Both the position numbers and the translations under genes were made by a program. Positions 26,112-35,262 of a stretch of 64,000 bases of DNA are shown piece after piece. Under the pieces are notes generated by a model. That model made no database searches, was not told where the DNA came from, and worked only from the letters and a program-made list of their open reading frames with translations. Origin of the DNA: Vulcanimicrobiota bacterium (GTDB taxonomy: Bacteria > Vulcanimicrobiota > JAJTBE01); contig JAIORV010000069.1 of the NCBI GenBank assembly GCA_021107945.1, forward strand, positions 1 through 64,000, given 5' to 3'. How positions within the stretch are numbered: the stretch's first letter is position 1; each line of letters starts with the position of its first letter.

Positions 26112-27902
26112 ATGGCAGAAGATAAAATTAATAAAGTAATTATTGAAAAAATCAAAATCGACGACGAGGAGTTCACCGCAGGTGATCTCCTCGATAATTT
26201 TAGTAGTATCCTGGATTTTTTTCGTCAGGCGCCGGTAACAACTCCGGTTATAGACAAATTCAATAAGTTTATCGATATGCTATGGAGAAGAAAGAATTAT
26301 GATTCTGCCCTGCTCGCGATAGAAGAAGCGGAGAAAAAGTTTCCCGGAGACAGGAAGCTGGTTGAAAAACGGGGAGAGATATTAATTGATGCAGGCAAGT
26401 TTGATGAAGCTCTTGAGTTGCTCCTGGAATTGATGGAAATACATCCTGATCAGCATCAATACCTTGAATACATTGGCAGGATTTACCACAATCTGGGAGA
26501 GCTTGAAGAAGCGAAAAACGCATACCTGGAGGCTTTGCAAAATTCCACGAAGGATCCGACATCGCTTATGAGTCAGTTTGACATTATGGAGCAACTGGCT
26601 CGAATATATTATGAAAAGGAAGATTACCCGATGGCGATGGAATACCTGGAGGAGATATTGGCGATACATCCCCGCTCCTCCAAGTGGAGACTTTACTTCA
26701 GGATACTGAAGAAAATGAATCTCGAACAGGAATTAGAAAAATCAAGAACAGTTTACAAGCAGATAAAAAAAGGGCGCCGCTATCATTCAAGAGCCGCTAA
26801 ATATGAGAAGCAAAACAAAATTGAACTTGCTTTGAAAAATTATAAAAAGGCGGCGGATGCAAACCCGTATGAGCCCCAGTATTATTTCTGTGTGGGCAAT
26901 GTACTGGAAAAACTTCCGGAAGATGAATACGAGTTTCAATTTGATGAAGCAACAGGATATTATAAAAAAGCGATTGAGTTATATCCCAATAATATTTTCT
27001 ATATTATGGCGCTTGTGGGAAATCTTAGTTTCACCAGAGACTGGGAAGAGGCATACGAGTTTGCTGCAGAGGCAGGGAGAAAATTTCCCGAGTTTATGCT
27101 TCCAAGTTTGAGAGAACTCTCGTTTGTACTGGGAAGAGAGTCGAATTATATGGAGCTTCTCAGGGAATACATCGGTGAGGATACGAAAAAACGAAAGATC
27201 GAGCTTCGGTCCGAGCTTGCCATTATGCTCAGGGAGAGAAAGAAAGAAGAGGCCGATGACTGGTTCAGGGAAGCCCTCGAATTATATGAGAAAAAAACAA
27301 TTCATCAGCCATATTCCTGGAGGAGCTACTGGGATATCGCTAACTGCCAACTGGAATTGGAAGAAATCGAGAAAGCAAGAGGAAATCTTGAATATGCCAG
27401 AGAGCTTTGCGGGGAATTTAACGAGGATATAGTGGAGAAACTTGTTGAGGTTTATTATCAGCTTGATCATTTTGAAAAGGCAAAAGAATTATTAATGGAA
27501 CTTATTCCCAAACATCCCGATGATTATGAATATTATGGAAAATTGGGCATGATTTTTTTGTTCGAGCTTGATTATGATAAAGGATTTGAAGCTTTCAACC
27601 GCTCTCTTCTTCTGAACCGCTATGTTCCTGAATACCTTTATGGCGCCGCAGTATGCGCCGCAAGACTGGGGAAACATTTGGACGCTATTGATATCATAAA
27701 AGACTTGCTCGAAATGGAACCGGGATTTTTACAGATAATACAGACAGAGGACACTTTCCTGGAAGTAAAGGAAACAAAAGAATTCCTCCAGATGCTTCAC
27801 AAGCATAAGGCAGATAGAAGGAAACCGGCAAAGCCTCTGGTGGAAATGAAAAAATTTATATTGAAATCGAAACAGGCTAAATTAGAAAAAGAACTGAACT
27901 GA
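26112..27902 (+). CDS. Large TPR protein
   Basis: 596 residues from ATG at 26112. In-frame TTG codons at 26064 and 26091 are possible earlier starts, the latter just after AGGACGG. No signal peptide. At least ten TPR-like helical pairs run through it, for example ALLAIEEAEKKFPGDRKLVE, DEALELLLELMEIHPDQHQY, ELEEAKNAYLEALQNSTKDP and MAMEYLEEILAIHPRSSKWR. It probably acts as a cytoplasmic scaffold. It stands alone between repeat-bearing gaps. Confidence 0.8.
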   Translation: MAEDKINKVIIEKIKIDDEEFTAGDLLDNFSSILDFFRQAPVTTPVIDKFNKFIDMLWRRKNYDSALLAIEEAEKKFPGDRKLVEKRGEILIDAGKFDEALELLLELMEIHPDQHQYLEYIGRIYHNLGELEEAKNAYLEALQNSTKDPTSLMSQFDIMEQLARIYYEKEDYPMAMEYLEEILAIHPRSSKWRLYFRILKKMNLEQELEKSRTVYKQIKKGRRYHSRAAKYEKQNKIELALKNYKKAADANPYEPQYYFCVGNVLEKLPEDEYEFQFDEATGYYKKAIELYPNNIFYIMALVGNLSFTRDWEEAYEFAAEAGRKFPEFMLPSLRELSFVLGRESNYMELLREYIGEDTKKRKIELRSELAIMLRERKKEEADDWFREALELYEKKTIHQPYSWRSYWDIANCQLELEEIEKARGNLEYARELCGEFNEDIVEKLVEVYYQLDHFEKAKELLMELIPKHPDDYEYYGKLGMIFLFELDYDKGFEAFNRSLLLNRYVPEYLYGAAVCAARLGKHLDAIDIIKDLLEMEPGFLQIIQTEDTFLEVKETKEFLQMLHKHKADRRKPAKPLVEMKKFILKSKQAKLEKELN

Positions 27903-28262
27903 TTTCGGATAACAGGATAATTTTGGCAAACAATTAATTATTGATTATAGGAAATACCCACATTTCGCACAGATGAATTTGTTAAAAAGTCATAGAATTT
28001 ATTTCAAGTGCTCAAAGGCGATAACAGATGTTTTAAGGCGATAACAGATGTTTTAAGGCGACATCAGGTATATTAAGGTATTTAAGACAGCACCACAATT
28101 TATTGTGGTGAATTGATTGTAAACCCCACCACTACAGCGTCCCAACCACTTCAGTGGTTTATCTCATCTGCGTTTTTGGCAAATTGAGTGACTTAATTAA
28201 AAGATGTCAGGTGTGCGAATTTGGGAAATAAACCTGATTATTAATAAGGAGGTCAGTTTCTA
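27903..28262. repeat. Gap with a 20-base tandem repeat and 'cactacag' elements
   Basis: The unit AAGGCGATAACAGATGTTTT occurs twice in direct tandem (28015-28034, 28035-28054), followed by a diverged third start (AAGGCGACATCAGG). Next come 'accccaccactacag', 'ccaaccacttcagtggttt' elements (28110-28160), one of which forms a hairpin with core CCACTTCAGTGG. The AAGGAGG site for the next gene is at 28246-28252. No gene is seen. Confidence 0.75.
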
Positions 28263-28751
28263 ATGAAAAAAATCCTGGTATTTGCCCTTCTGCTATCATT
28301 TGTGCTTACAATGGGCATCGCTTTTGCAGAGAAAGAGAAGAAATGTGTATGGGAAGATCCCAATACCACGAAATCCAATCTGACAAAGAAAATATCATGG
28401 GACGTACACAAATGGGAGGTAGTTCTTAAAAGCGGAAGATTGGATATTCAGATGCTGAAAAACAAGAGGAAAATCCTGATTGACAACGGCGTCAATTACT
28501 TTACAGCGGCAGGGACGGGAATAGGCCCCATAGTAGTCTATAAATGCGGAAACGAATTGCGTTATTTCCATCGCAGATTCAAGGGAGTTGAAGGACAGAA
28601 AGGGACATTCTATAAGGGAGATGTCAAGGGAAATGTCAAGAAAATCGGAATTATTGGATCCAAAGACGGAGTCTGGATTCATGTGGTTACAGCAGATAAG
28701 AAATTATATAAATATTGGATTGACGAGAAAGGTGCTACCCTCAAAAAATAA
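28263..28751 (+). CDS. Secreted protein of unknown family
   Basis: 162 residues with a textbook Sec signal peptide (MKKILVFALLLSFVLTMGIA, cleavage near FAE). The mature domain is beta-rich and Lys-rich (HKWEVVLKSGRLDIQMLKNK, GVWIHVVTADKKLYKYWID) with two cysteines (KKCVWED and VYKCGNE) that could form a disulfide after export. No family recognised. A strong AAGGAGG site precedes the ATG and a terminator follows at 28800, so it is a single-gene unit. Confidence 0.7.
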   Translation: MKKILVFALLLSFVLTMGIAFAEKEKKCVWEDPNTTKSNLTKKISWDVHKWEVVLKSGRLDIQMLKNKRKILIDNGVNYFTAAGTGIGPIVVYKCGNELRYFHRRFKGVEGQKGTFYKGDVKGNVKKIGIIGSKDGVWIHVVTADKKLYKYWIDEKGATLKK

Positions 28752-28799
28752 AGTGAAATATGGAAAACGAATATCGATATCCTTATTATAAAAGCTTGT

Positions 28800-28827
28800 G
28801 GAGGTCATCAAACCTCCTCTTTTTTTT
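28800..28827 (+). terminator. Rho-independent terminator
   Basis: GGAGGT (28800-28805) pairs with ACCTCC (28812-28817) around a 6-base loop, followed by a CT then a run of eight T. The stem is short, so strength is uncertain. Confidence 0.65.
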
Positions 28828-29022
28828 GGGGAAGAAACTTTTTCAACCCGTTTTGGTAAACCTGGGTTAGATATAAGTGAGTCCTGTTTTCCTCATTTCC
28901 TCCTTTCATAATCCTGAAAGGATATTATGTCATTGTTATAGAAAACATGATATAAATTGGACTCATTTTTCATCATCACTAAATCATTTATCACTAAAAT
29001 TGCAAGTCCGGAGGATAATAAA

Positions 29023-30240
29023 TTGGAACCGAAAGCAAATAAAGAAACATTGAATAAAATCAAAGAACAGGCAGCAACATTTATTCAGCTTACAGAGAGA
29101 AAGTATGGAGTGAAACTCGATCATTCCGAGGAATCCCTTGTCGTAGCTGATGACCTGATAACAATATTTCTGAAATTTCATAAGTCTCATTATATCAAGG
29201 CTGCAGTATATATTGGCAGCTACCTGGGTGAGGTTATCATAAAAAACCTTGGCGGCAAATGGCTGAAAGATTATTCCATAAAGAATATCGGCAATTTAAA
29301 GGGATTCGCTCATCCTATAACCCGGGCACGAAAGAGACTTGCAAACGGGATTGACGATTCAATCGTTCGCTATTACAGGAATCTCAAGTTGAGTGATTGC
29401 ATGGACTCAAACTTTGCCGGCGATCGGGAGAAATTGGATGGATATGGTGATATTTTATTGGCCGATGGTTGGCATTTGGAGCTTCTTAACCGGATTCTGA
29501 ATAACGATAATCCCCGGTATGTTCGCGAGGAGGCGGCGGAGCTTTTTGGCAGGCTTATAAAAGATGATATGAACGACGAGTTGGTGAAATTAGCTTCGGA
29601 TCCCGATCTTGTTTATTTCTCTGCAATAGCCCTGCAGGGGCATCCTGTAAAGGAAGCGTTTGAACCTCTTCTGAAAAATCTCGGGGAAACGGACTATATT
29701 CCGGTCAGACAGCAGATTCTCCTCGCACTGGGGAAACTTGGAGATACCCGCGCTTTTAAAGAGATAGTCCCGTTCCTCAATGATGGTGATGAAATCGTGG
29801 GACATTTTGCCGCGATTGCAATTGGAGAGATAGGTGGGAACTTTGCAGTTGATGAGTTGCTTAATATTATGGCGGGAATCCATCCCGGCAATCCCCTCCA
29901 TGCCATAACCGCACTGGAGATAATCGGCGATAAGAGAAGTGTGCCCGCATTGATTGAGGCGTTGTTTTCAAGGGATGAGGAAGTGAGAGAGGCGGCGGCA
30001 AGAGCGCTTCAGTATATACCCGATCAAAGCTCGTTCAAACCTCTTGTTTATTGCCTTAAAGACAGATCCAGCAGGATCAGGATATTCGCGGCCTATGCCC
30101 TGGCAAGCATTGGGAATCCGGATGCAATACCATATATGAAAAAGCTTCTGAAGGACGAGGTTCAGACGGTCAGGCTTCATGCAACTCACCTTTTGAAATG
30201 GCTCAAAAAGGGAGAGACTCCGGCGGCGAAGGTGATATAA
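29023..30240 (+). CDS. HEAT-repeat protein
   Basis: 405 residues from a TTG at 29023, chosen because CGGAGG lies 9 bases before it; the frame opens at 28957 without such a site. The N-terminal ~150 residues are helical but not repeat-like. From ~170 on, HEAT/PBS-lyase repeats are clear: YVREEAAELFGRLI, PVRQQILLALGKLGDTRAFK, DEIVGHFAAIAIGEIGG, EEVREAAARALQYIPDQSSF and SRIRIFAAYALASIGNPDAI. Such proteins are protein-binding scaffolds; some are lyases for phycobilins, which is not expected here. Confidence 0.8.
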   Translation: MEPKANKETLNKIKEQAATFIQLTERKYGVKLDHSEESLVVADDLITIFLKFHKSHYIKAAVYIGSYLGEVIIKNLGGKWLKDYSIKNIGNLKGFAHPITRARKRLANGIDDSIVRYYRNLKLSDCMDSNFAGDREKLDGYGDILLADGWHLELLNRILNNDNPRYVREEAAELFGRLIKDDMNDELVKLASDPDLVYFSAIALQGHPVKEAFEPLLKNLGETDYIPVRQQILLALGKLGDTRAFKEIVPFLNDGDEIVGHFAAIAIGEIGGNFAVDELLNIMAGIHPGNPLHAITALEIIGDKRSVPALIEALFSRDEEVREAAARALQYIPDQSSFKPLVYCLKDRSSRIRIFAAYALASIGNPDAIPYMKKLLKDEVQTVRLHATHLLKWLKKGETPAAKVI

Positions 30241-30508
30241 TCGGTTTTCAACGCAGAGAACGCGGAGAGCGCAGAGGATAAACGGAGAAAAACTAAAACA
30301 GAGGCGAGAAGCGGGAAACGAGAAAAAAGGAAAATATGGCGATCTTGAGGCTTTTCGATACCCTCATTCCCGGCATCCGATCTCCATCTTCTATTTATCG
30401 GGACGAGGACGTCCCTCCTACAGTTTATCGGGATGAGGACATCCCTCCTACACACTGGAGGGGAGAGGCGAGAAACGAGAAGCGGGATCCAACTTCCAAT
30501 ATCCGTTT
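30241..30508. repeat. Repeat-filled gap
   Basis: Contains 'aacgcagagaacgcggagagcgcagag' (30248-30278), the purine-rich 'gagaagcgggaaacgaga' element, the phrase GATCTTGAGGCTTTTCGATA (30341-30360), and two copies of 'ttatcgggacgaggacgtccctcctaca' in tandem (30395-30452). No gene is seen. Confidence 0.75.
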
Positions 30509-31486
30509 TTAATCCAATTTCATTACATGCTTTACTTCTTTTAATGTTTCCTTTACAATTGCTCTGGCTTTTTCTCCTCCCCTTTCAAGAAGGTCATACA
30601 CAATCTGCGGATTGTCTTCAAGCTCTTTTCTCTTTTCCTGGATGGGCTTAAGGAATACCATCATTTTCTCATAAAGCTCCTTCTTGTCGGCGGCACATCC
30701 CAGGGCGCCGGATTTGCAGTTCTGATCAATACAGTTGCATTTTTCCTCCGTGTTGAAAAGCTTTTGGTAATAGAAAATGGGGCATATGTCCGGGTGACCC
30801 GGGTCTCCCTTGTAAATTTTCTGTGGATCCGTCGTTGTCTTTTTTATCTTTTTCCATATTACATTGGGATCATCCGAGAGATAAATCGAGTTGTTATAAC
30901 TTTTGGACATCTTCCTTCCATCTATTCCCGGTACAAGTGCGTATTTGGTGAGCTTGGGCTGCGGCTCAGGGAAAACATCTCCGTAAAGCCTGTTGAATCG
31001 CCTCACTATTTCCCTTGCAAGCTCAAGATGGGGGAGTTGGTCCTGTCCCACAGGAACAAAATTACCCTTTACACAGATAATGTCACAAGTCATCAATATC
31101 GGGTAGCCCATGAATCCGTACGTCGCCACATCCTGCCCCAGGGCGGAAACCTGATCTTTGTATGTGGGACTCCTCTCAACCCAGGAAACGGGGGTTATCA
31201 TAGAAACAAGCAAATGTAGCTGAGCTATCTCCGGAACGTGGCTCTGCAGGTAAAACGTGCATTTTTCAGGATCAATGCCGCCGCTGATATAATCGGCGAT
31301 AACCTCGAAAATATCCTGCTTTATGGTTTCTGGATGCATATATCTTGTCGAAAGGGCATGCCAGTCTGCGACCATGAAGAAACTTTCATATTCTTCCTGG
31401 AGTTTCGCCCAGTTCTGTATTGCCCCGAAAAGATGACCCAGGTGAAGTTTTCCCGTGGGTCTCATGCCGCTTAAAATTCTGGCCAT
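30509..31486 (-). CDS. trpS: Tryptophanyl-tRNA synthetase
   Basis: 325 residues, the usual length. Charges tRNA-Trp with tryptophan. HLGH at residues 15-18 and KMSKS at 192-196 (GRKMSKSYNNSIYL) are intact, and the tryptophan-binding context (VGQDQLPHLELAREIVRRFN) is present. A Cys-rich insert near residues 245-265 (EEKCNCIDQNCKSGALGC) is unusual and may bind a metal or iron-sulfur cluster, as reported for some TrpRS such as that of Thermotoga. GAGGGGG precedes the ATG. A tRNA-Met gene lies just upstream on the same strand, separated by a terminator. Confidence 0.95.
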   Translation of the reverse strand: MARILSGMRPTGKLHLGHLFGAIQNWAKLQEEYESFFMVADWHALSTRYMHPETIKQDIFEVIADYISGGIDPEKCTFYLQSHVPEIAQLHLLVSMITPVSWVERSPTYKDQVSALGQDVATYGFMGYPILMTCDIICVKGNFVPVGQDQLPHLELAREIVRRFNRLYGDVFPEPQPKLTKYALVPGIDGRKMSKSYNNSIYLSDDPNVIWKKIKKTTTDPQKIYKGDPGHPDICPIFYYQKLFNTEEKCNCIDQNCKSGALGCAADKKELYEKMMVFLKPIQEKRKELEDNPQIVYDLLERGGEKARAIVKETLKEVKHVMKLD

Positions 31487-31515
31487 TTTAATACCCCCTC
31501 TAGATTTTGTTAAAT

Positions 31516-31535
31516 AAAAAGGCCGCTTTGCGGCC
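31516..31535 (-). terminator. Rho-independent terminator after tRNA-Met
   Basis: GGCCGC (31521-31526) pairs with GCGGCC (31530-31535) around a 3-base loop; on the minus strand the hairpin is followed by TTTTTATTT. It separates the tRNA from trpS. Confidence 0.8.
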
Positions 31536-31546
31536 TATATTGTTAA

Positions 31547-31618
31547 TAGCAGGGGGGAGATTTGAACTCCCGACAAAGAGCTTATGAGTCTCCTGCTCTA
31601 CCCCTGAGCTACCCTGCC
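31547..31618 (-). tRNA. tRNA-Met (CAT anticodon), probably elongator
   Basis: 72 bases without an encoded CCA. On the minus strand the acceptor arm is GGCAGGG pairing with CCCTGCT, the D arm GCTC...GAGC, the anticodon loop CTCATAA with CAT, and the T arm GGGAG-TTCAAAT-CTCCC. Five bases lie between anticodon and T stems. The first acceptor pair is G-U rather than the C-A mismatch of initiator tRNA, so an elongator tRNA-Met fits; tRNA-Ile2 with a lysidine-modified CAT cannot be excluded by sequence alone. Confidence 0.9.
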
Positions 31619-31994
31619 TTGTTCTCCATGTTATTTAGGAACAATTCATATTATACATTTTTCGCGGTTCTTGTCAAGAGTTATTAAGATACTTTATTAT
31701 AATGGTTTCACTATATTCACTTGAGATTAACGAACAAGTGATTTTTCACCGCAGAGGATAACCGGAGGAAAAATATTGATATCTCTGTGCCTGCGCTGAA
31801 CTTGTTTCAGTGTCCTCTGTGGGGAATGGGAAACGGGAAACGGGAAAAGGGAAACGGGAAACGGGAAATAGCCGAGATTTTGAGGTTTTTCGATACCCTC
31901 AATTCCAGACTCACTAGCTTCCGGCCTCAGTATTCCGTCATCCGTTTTCCTTATTTCCTAATTTCCTTAGAGGAAATACTCCTCATTTCCAACT
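31619..31994. repeat. Repeat-filled gap
   Basis: Holds 'accgcagaggataaccggagg' (31748-31770), 'gcgctgaacttgtttcagtgtcc', a run of 'gggaaacgggaaacgggaaa' (31825-31870, a short tandem of GGGAAAC), the phrase TTTTGAGGTTTTTCGATACC (31878-31897) and 'ttccttatttcctaatttcc' (31945-31990). The part before 31740 is AT-rich and could carry the tRNA promoter. No gene is seen. Confidence 0.75.
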
Positions 31995-32879
31995 TCACCA
32001 TCCCCTGGAAGCCAGGAGCTCCTCTTTGGGAATCAGTGAGATTTCCAATCCTTTCATCGCTTCGCCTATACCTTCTGAAACTTTTGCCAGGATTTTCGGA
32101 TCCATGTAATGTGTCGTAGCTTCTACGATAGCTTTTGCTCTTGCAGGCGGGTTGTTGGATTTGAATATTCCGGATCCCACGAAAATACCGTCGGCTCCCA
32201 ACTGCATCATAAGTGAGGCATCTGCCGGAGTAGCGATTCCTCCGGCGGCGAAATTCACCACAGGAAGTCTTCCCATTTCTTTTGTCAATTTAACAAGTTC
32301 AAATGGTGCGCCTATGTCTTTGGAGAATGTCATCAATTCCTCATCGGGCATATTCATTATGTGTCTTACCTGCCCCATCACGGTTCTCATATGCCTGACC
32401 GCTTCAACGACGTTTCCCGTGCCGGCTTCTCCCTTTGTTCTTATCATTGCCGCGCCCTCGCCGATCCTTCGAAGGGCTTCACCCAGATCTCTGGCTCCGC
32501 AAACAAAAGGTGTTTTAAAATCGTATTTGTTTATGTGAAACTGCTCGTCAGCAGGCGTGAGAACTTCACTCTCATCGATAAAGTCAACGCCCATCGATTC
32601 CAGGATCTGCGCTTCCACGAAATGACCTATTCTGACCTTGGCCATAACCGGAATGGTCACGGATTTCAGTATCTCCCCGACCTTGATGGGATCCGCCATC
32701 CGGGCAACTCCACCATGCGCTCTGATATCGGCAGGTACGCGCTCAAGAGCCATTACTGCGCATGCCCCCGCTTCCTGGGCGATTATCGCCTGCTCTTTTG
32801 TTGTAACATCCATAATGACCCCGCCCTTGAGCATCCTGGCAAGGCCCTCTTTAACCTTGAATGTGCTTTTTTCTACCAT
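31995..32879 (-). CDS. pdxS: Pyridoxal 5'-phosphate synthase lyase subunit
   Basis: 294 residues, the family length. PdxS makes pyridoxal phosphate from ribose 5-phosphate, glyceraldehyde 3-phosphate and ammonia, the last supplied by the glutaminase PdxT. Both catalytic lysines are in place: Lys81 ([10 protein letters not shown]) and Lys149 ([12 protein letters not shown]), as is the phosphate-binding loop ([12 protein letters not shown] and GIFVGSGIF). GGAGG precedes the ATG. pdxT, usually adjacent, is not in this window. Confidence 0.97.
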   Translation of the reverse strand: MVEKSTFKVKEGLARMLKGGVIMDVTTKEQAIIAQEAGACAVMALERVPADIRAHGGVARMADPIKVGEILKSVTIPVMAKVRIGHFVEAQILESMGVDFIDESEVLTPADEQFHINKYDFKTPFVCGARDLGEALRRIGEGAAMIRTKGEAGTGNVVEAVRHMRTVMGQVRHIMNMPDEELMTFSKDIGAPFELVKLTKEMGRLPVVNFAAGGIATPADASLMMQLGADGIFVGSGIFKSNNPPARAKAIVEATTHYMDPKILAKVSEGIGEAMKGLEISLIPKEELLASRGW

Positions 32880-32916
32880 ATTATCTTACCTCCAGGGATA
32901 TAATGTTATTCCAAAT

Positions 32917-32940
32917 AAAAGGCGGGGATTTCTCCCCGCC
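32917..32940 (-). terminator. Rho-independent terminator
   Basis: GGCGGGGA (32921-32928) pairs with TCCCCGCC (32933-32940) with a 4-base loop; the minus-strand hairpin runs into TTTTATTT. It closes the gene that stops at 32957 and separates it from pdxS. Confidence 0.85.
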
Positions 32941-32956
32941 ATAATCCTTATCCTAA

Positions 32957-34114
32957 TTAATATCGCAAAACCACTCCGACTCCGCCTTTTTCCTTGAGTT
33001 TATCTGCCGCCTTGTCTTCAAGGGGAGTCACTTTGGCATTTGTTTCAAACGCAAGTTCGATCATTCTCTCGATTATATGGGGCTCAACTTCCATTCCCTC
33101 TATTTCTTCATCGCTTAGATCAACATAGTACGAGCCATCGGTATCCTTGTGTCCGCCGATATGCAGATCAGTATTGAAGAAAAGATGCCCGACACGTGCC
33201 TGTTGAAGAGCGTCGATGGAGTTCTGAACTCCAATATATGCTCTTCCACGAGCGGCGGCAGTGTTAAGTAAATCATCGACCTGCCTGGCCTCGAGATTCC
33301 TCTTCCAGTTATGTAATAGCTCGGTAGTGTTCTCCTCGATCTTGCTGATAGAAGCATTTATATAGTTCTTGTCAAGTATTCCCACAACCATGTTCTTCAG
33401 CGAATTGGAAAGATGCTCTTCCACAACGTCGGTAAACTTGGGTGATCCTGTCAGGATGATGTTTTCCCAGTTATGCATCTTGGCAAATTTTGCCATTTCC
33501 AATGCAACATTCGCCAGCTTCTTGTTAACCTGTACCTCAACCTTGTGTTTGAACCTGTCCATGGTTGAGCCGCTCAATTGTCCGACGCCTGCGCCTGAAG
33601 TAGGTTCGTTTACAAGATCCGTCTTGATCTCGATCTGAACTTCTTCCTTCTCGTCAATCAGCCCCTGCCGCCAGGTCATCACTCTTGTAAGCTCCTGCGA
33701 CAATACCGCAATCCCCATAATGGGAGCTTCATCCGTCATAGCTATGACAGGGCGAAGGAACGCCGTATTCATCCATACAAAATCATTTTCCATGGGAAGT
33801 TGAATACTTCTCCAGAATGTTTTGCCGGAATCGGCATCATAAAAATAAATCAGACTTCTCTTTTTCATCTCCTGAGGAAAGTTGACCAATTCATTATGTG
33901 CTTTTTCCGCCGCACGCTCCAGGTGTTCATTATCAGGGTAATTGTTCATCAATTTATTCAAGCCTGATTTAATGATCGTTTTCCATCGTTGATGAGCGGT
34001 CTTACCCCTGTCTTTAACATCCACATAAATACTTAATATTCCCTTGTCCGATTTCCATTTCAATAGATCCTTCAAGTCGTCTATTGATAGAAACAATTCT
34101 TTTTCCTTTACCAC
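32957..34114 (-). CDS. Bacterial aeRF1-type release factor-like protein (VLRF1/baeRF)
   Basis: 385 residues. The layout fits the bacterial relatives of archaeo-eukaryotic release factor eRF1: an N-terminal beta domain (KGILSIYVDVKDRGKTAHQR), a central RNase H-like domain (RPVIAMTDEAPIMGIAVLSQ, ELTRVMTWRQG), and a C-terminal L7Ae-like domain (QNSIDALQQARVGHLFFNTD, ELAFETNAKVTPLED). No GGQ motif is seen, though GSGAGVGQLSG-like residues lie in the expected central loop (TSGAGVGQLSGSTMDRFKHK). Members are thought to act on stalled ribosomes; the biology is little tested. GTG start at 34114 after CGGAGG. Confidence 0.65.
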   Translation of the reverse strand: MVKEKELFLSIDDLKDLLKWKSDKGILSIYVDVKDRGKTAHQRWKTIIKSGLNKLMNNYPDNEHLERAAEKAHNELVNFPQEMKKRSLIYFYDADSGKTFWRSIQLPMENDFVWMNTAFLRPVIAMTDEAPIMGIAVLSQELTRVMTWRQGLIDEKEEVQIEIKTDLVNEPTSGAGVGQLSGSTMDRFKHKVEVQVNKKLANVALEMAKFAKMHNWENIILTGSPKFTDVVEEHLSNSLKNMVVGILDKNYINASISKIEENTTELLHNWKRNLEARQVDDLLNTAAARGRAYIGVQNSIDALQQARVGHLFFNTDLHIGGHKDTDGSYYVDLSDEEIEGMEVEPHIIERMIELAFETNAKVTPLEDKAADKLKEKGGVGVVLRY

Positions 34115-34266
34115 AGCACAACCTCCGTCCTTGTTTTCAATGATAATATTAACCTATTCTTATTATAAAATCAAGTCCATTTTAAAAACATGTAACCAGT
34201 CACCGCAAAGGAGACTGAACAGTTACCATTCTTTACGCGAAACAAGTTTTCCTCTATTTTCGAATA

Positions 34267-35262
34267 TCAATCATGTAAGGTTTTCTTTCTCGTGATTATT
34301 TCCTTTTCTCTCTCAAAATTCTTTATATCGCCAAGTATGTAATAAAGAAGCAAAAGCTCCTGGTGAGGGAGTTTCTCGTCGGGATGCAACTGGGCAAGTT
34401 TTTCAAAACTTTCAACAGCGGGCACATACAATTTTCTGGATTTTTGATAATACCCCAGCATCATCATTCTCGTACATTCATCCGCTCCATTTTGTTTTAA
34501 TAATTTCAACATGTTATACATACGACTCATTACTTTTTCCCCGGCCAGGTTGAAACTCCTTATGTTGCTTACATTCTCGCGGGGGCAGGATTTTATCCTT
34601 ATATACCAGTAATAAGTCACCCCGGGTTTCAGGGTGGCTTTATCCGAAGGATACCTTACACAATTTTTTCCTGTCACATCCTCCGAGAAGAGTTTTTCAG
34701 ACTTATCATTTTCCAGTGTTAGTATAATTTCCTCGCTTGTTTCATTTATTGTATCCCAGGTGAAAATAGGGTGGGGACGAATTGTTATAAACGAAGGTGA
34801 AATTAAAGAAAAATTCTTTTTCTCTATGTCGGGTATCCCGCTGAGAATTTCATTCCTTACGGATTCACTCCTTCCCACCGAGGAAAATACTCTTGCAGGC
34901 TTAGTAAAAAAAATATTAGGTTTGATTACATCAGGATCCCGCCCCGATGCAACCTCCTGGGCAAGAATTCTCAAGGTCTTTTCGCCTTCCACAATCTTCA
35001 GGTTGCCGGAATAATAATATATGGACGCAGAAGAATTTTTGCCCACAATTAACCTGTCGCCGGTCTTAACTTCCATACCCAGGTGAGCGACCGCCCTTGT
35101 CCTTCGCATGTATCTTTGAATCAGCACATTTCCTTTGATACTGATTATGGCCGCTGAATAGTCGGCGACCTCCACAGCTTCAACCGATATAGGAATAATA
35201 AGGGAAATAAATAAGAATGAAATAAGAATTAAAATTGATGTTTTCATTAAATTATCTTTCAT
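34267..35262 (-). CDS. FecR-domain secreted protein
   Basis: 331 residues from ATG at 35262 (GAGGGG eight bases before; a GTG at 35271 is too close to that site). A Sec signal peptide (ILILISFLFISLIIPISVEA) precedes a FecR-like domain: SAAIISIKGNVLIQRY, LGMEVKTGDRLIVGKNSSAS. The middle part (HPIFTWDTINETSEEIILTL) looks like a fibronectin-type or Ig-like sheet, and the C-terminus resembles a short TPR-like helical region (LYVPAVESFEKLAQLHPDEK). Probably periplasmic or surface-exposed. No sigma factor or receptor gene is nearby, so signalling of the FecIR type is not suggested. Confidence 0.7.
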   Translation of the reverse strand: MKDNLMKTSILILISFLFISLIIPISVEAVEVADYSAAIISIKGNVLIQRYMRRTRAVAHLGMEVKTGDRLIVGKNSSASIYYYSGNLKIVEGEKTLRILAQEVASGRDPDVIKPNIFFTKPARVFSSVGRSESVRNEILSGIPDIEKKNFSLISPSFITIRPHPIFTWDTINETSEEIILTLENDKSEKLFSEDVTGKNCVRYPSDKATLKPGVTYYWYIRIKSCPRENVSNIRSFNLAGEKVMSRMYNMLKLLKQNGADECTRMMMLGYYQKSRKLYVPAVESFEKLAQLHPDEKLPHQELLLLYYILGDIKNFEREKEIITRKKTLHD

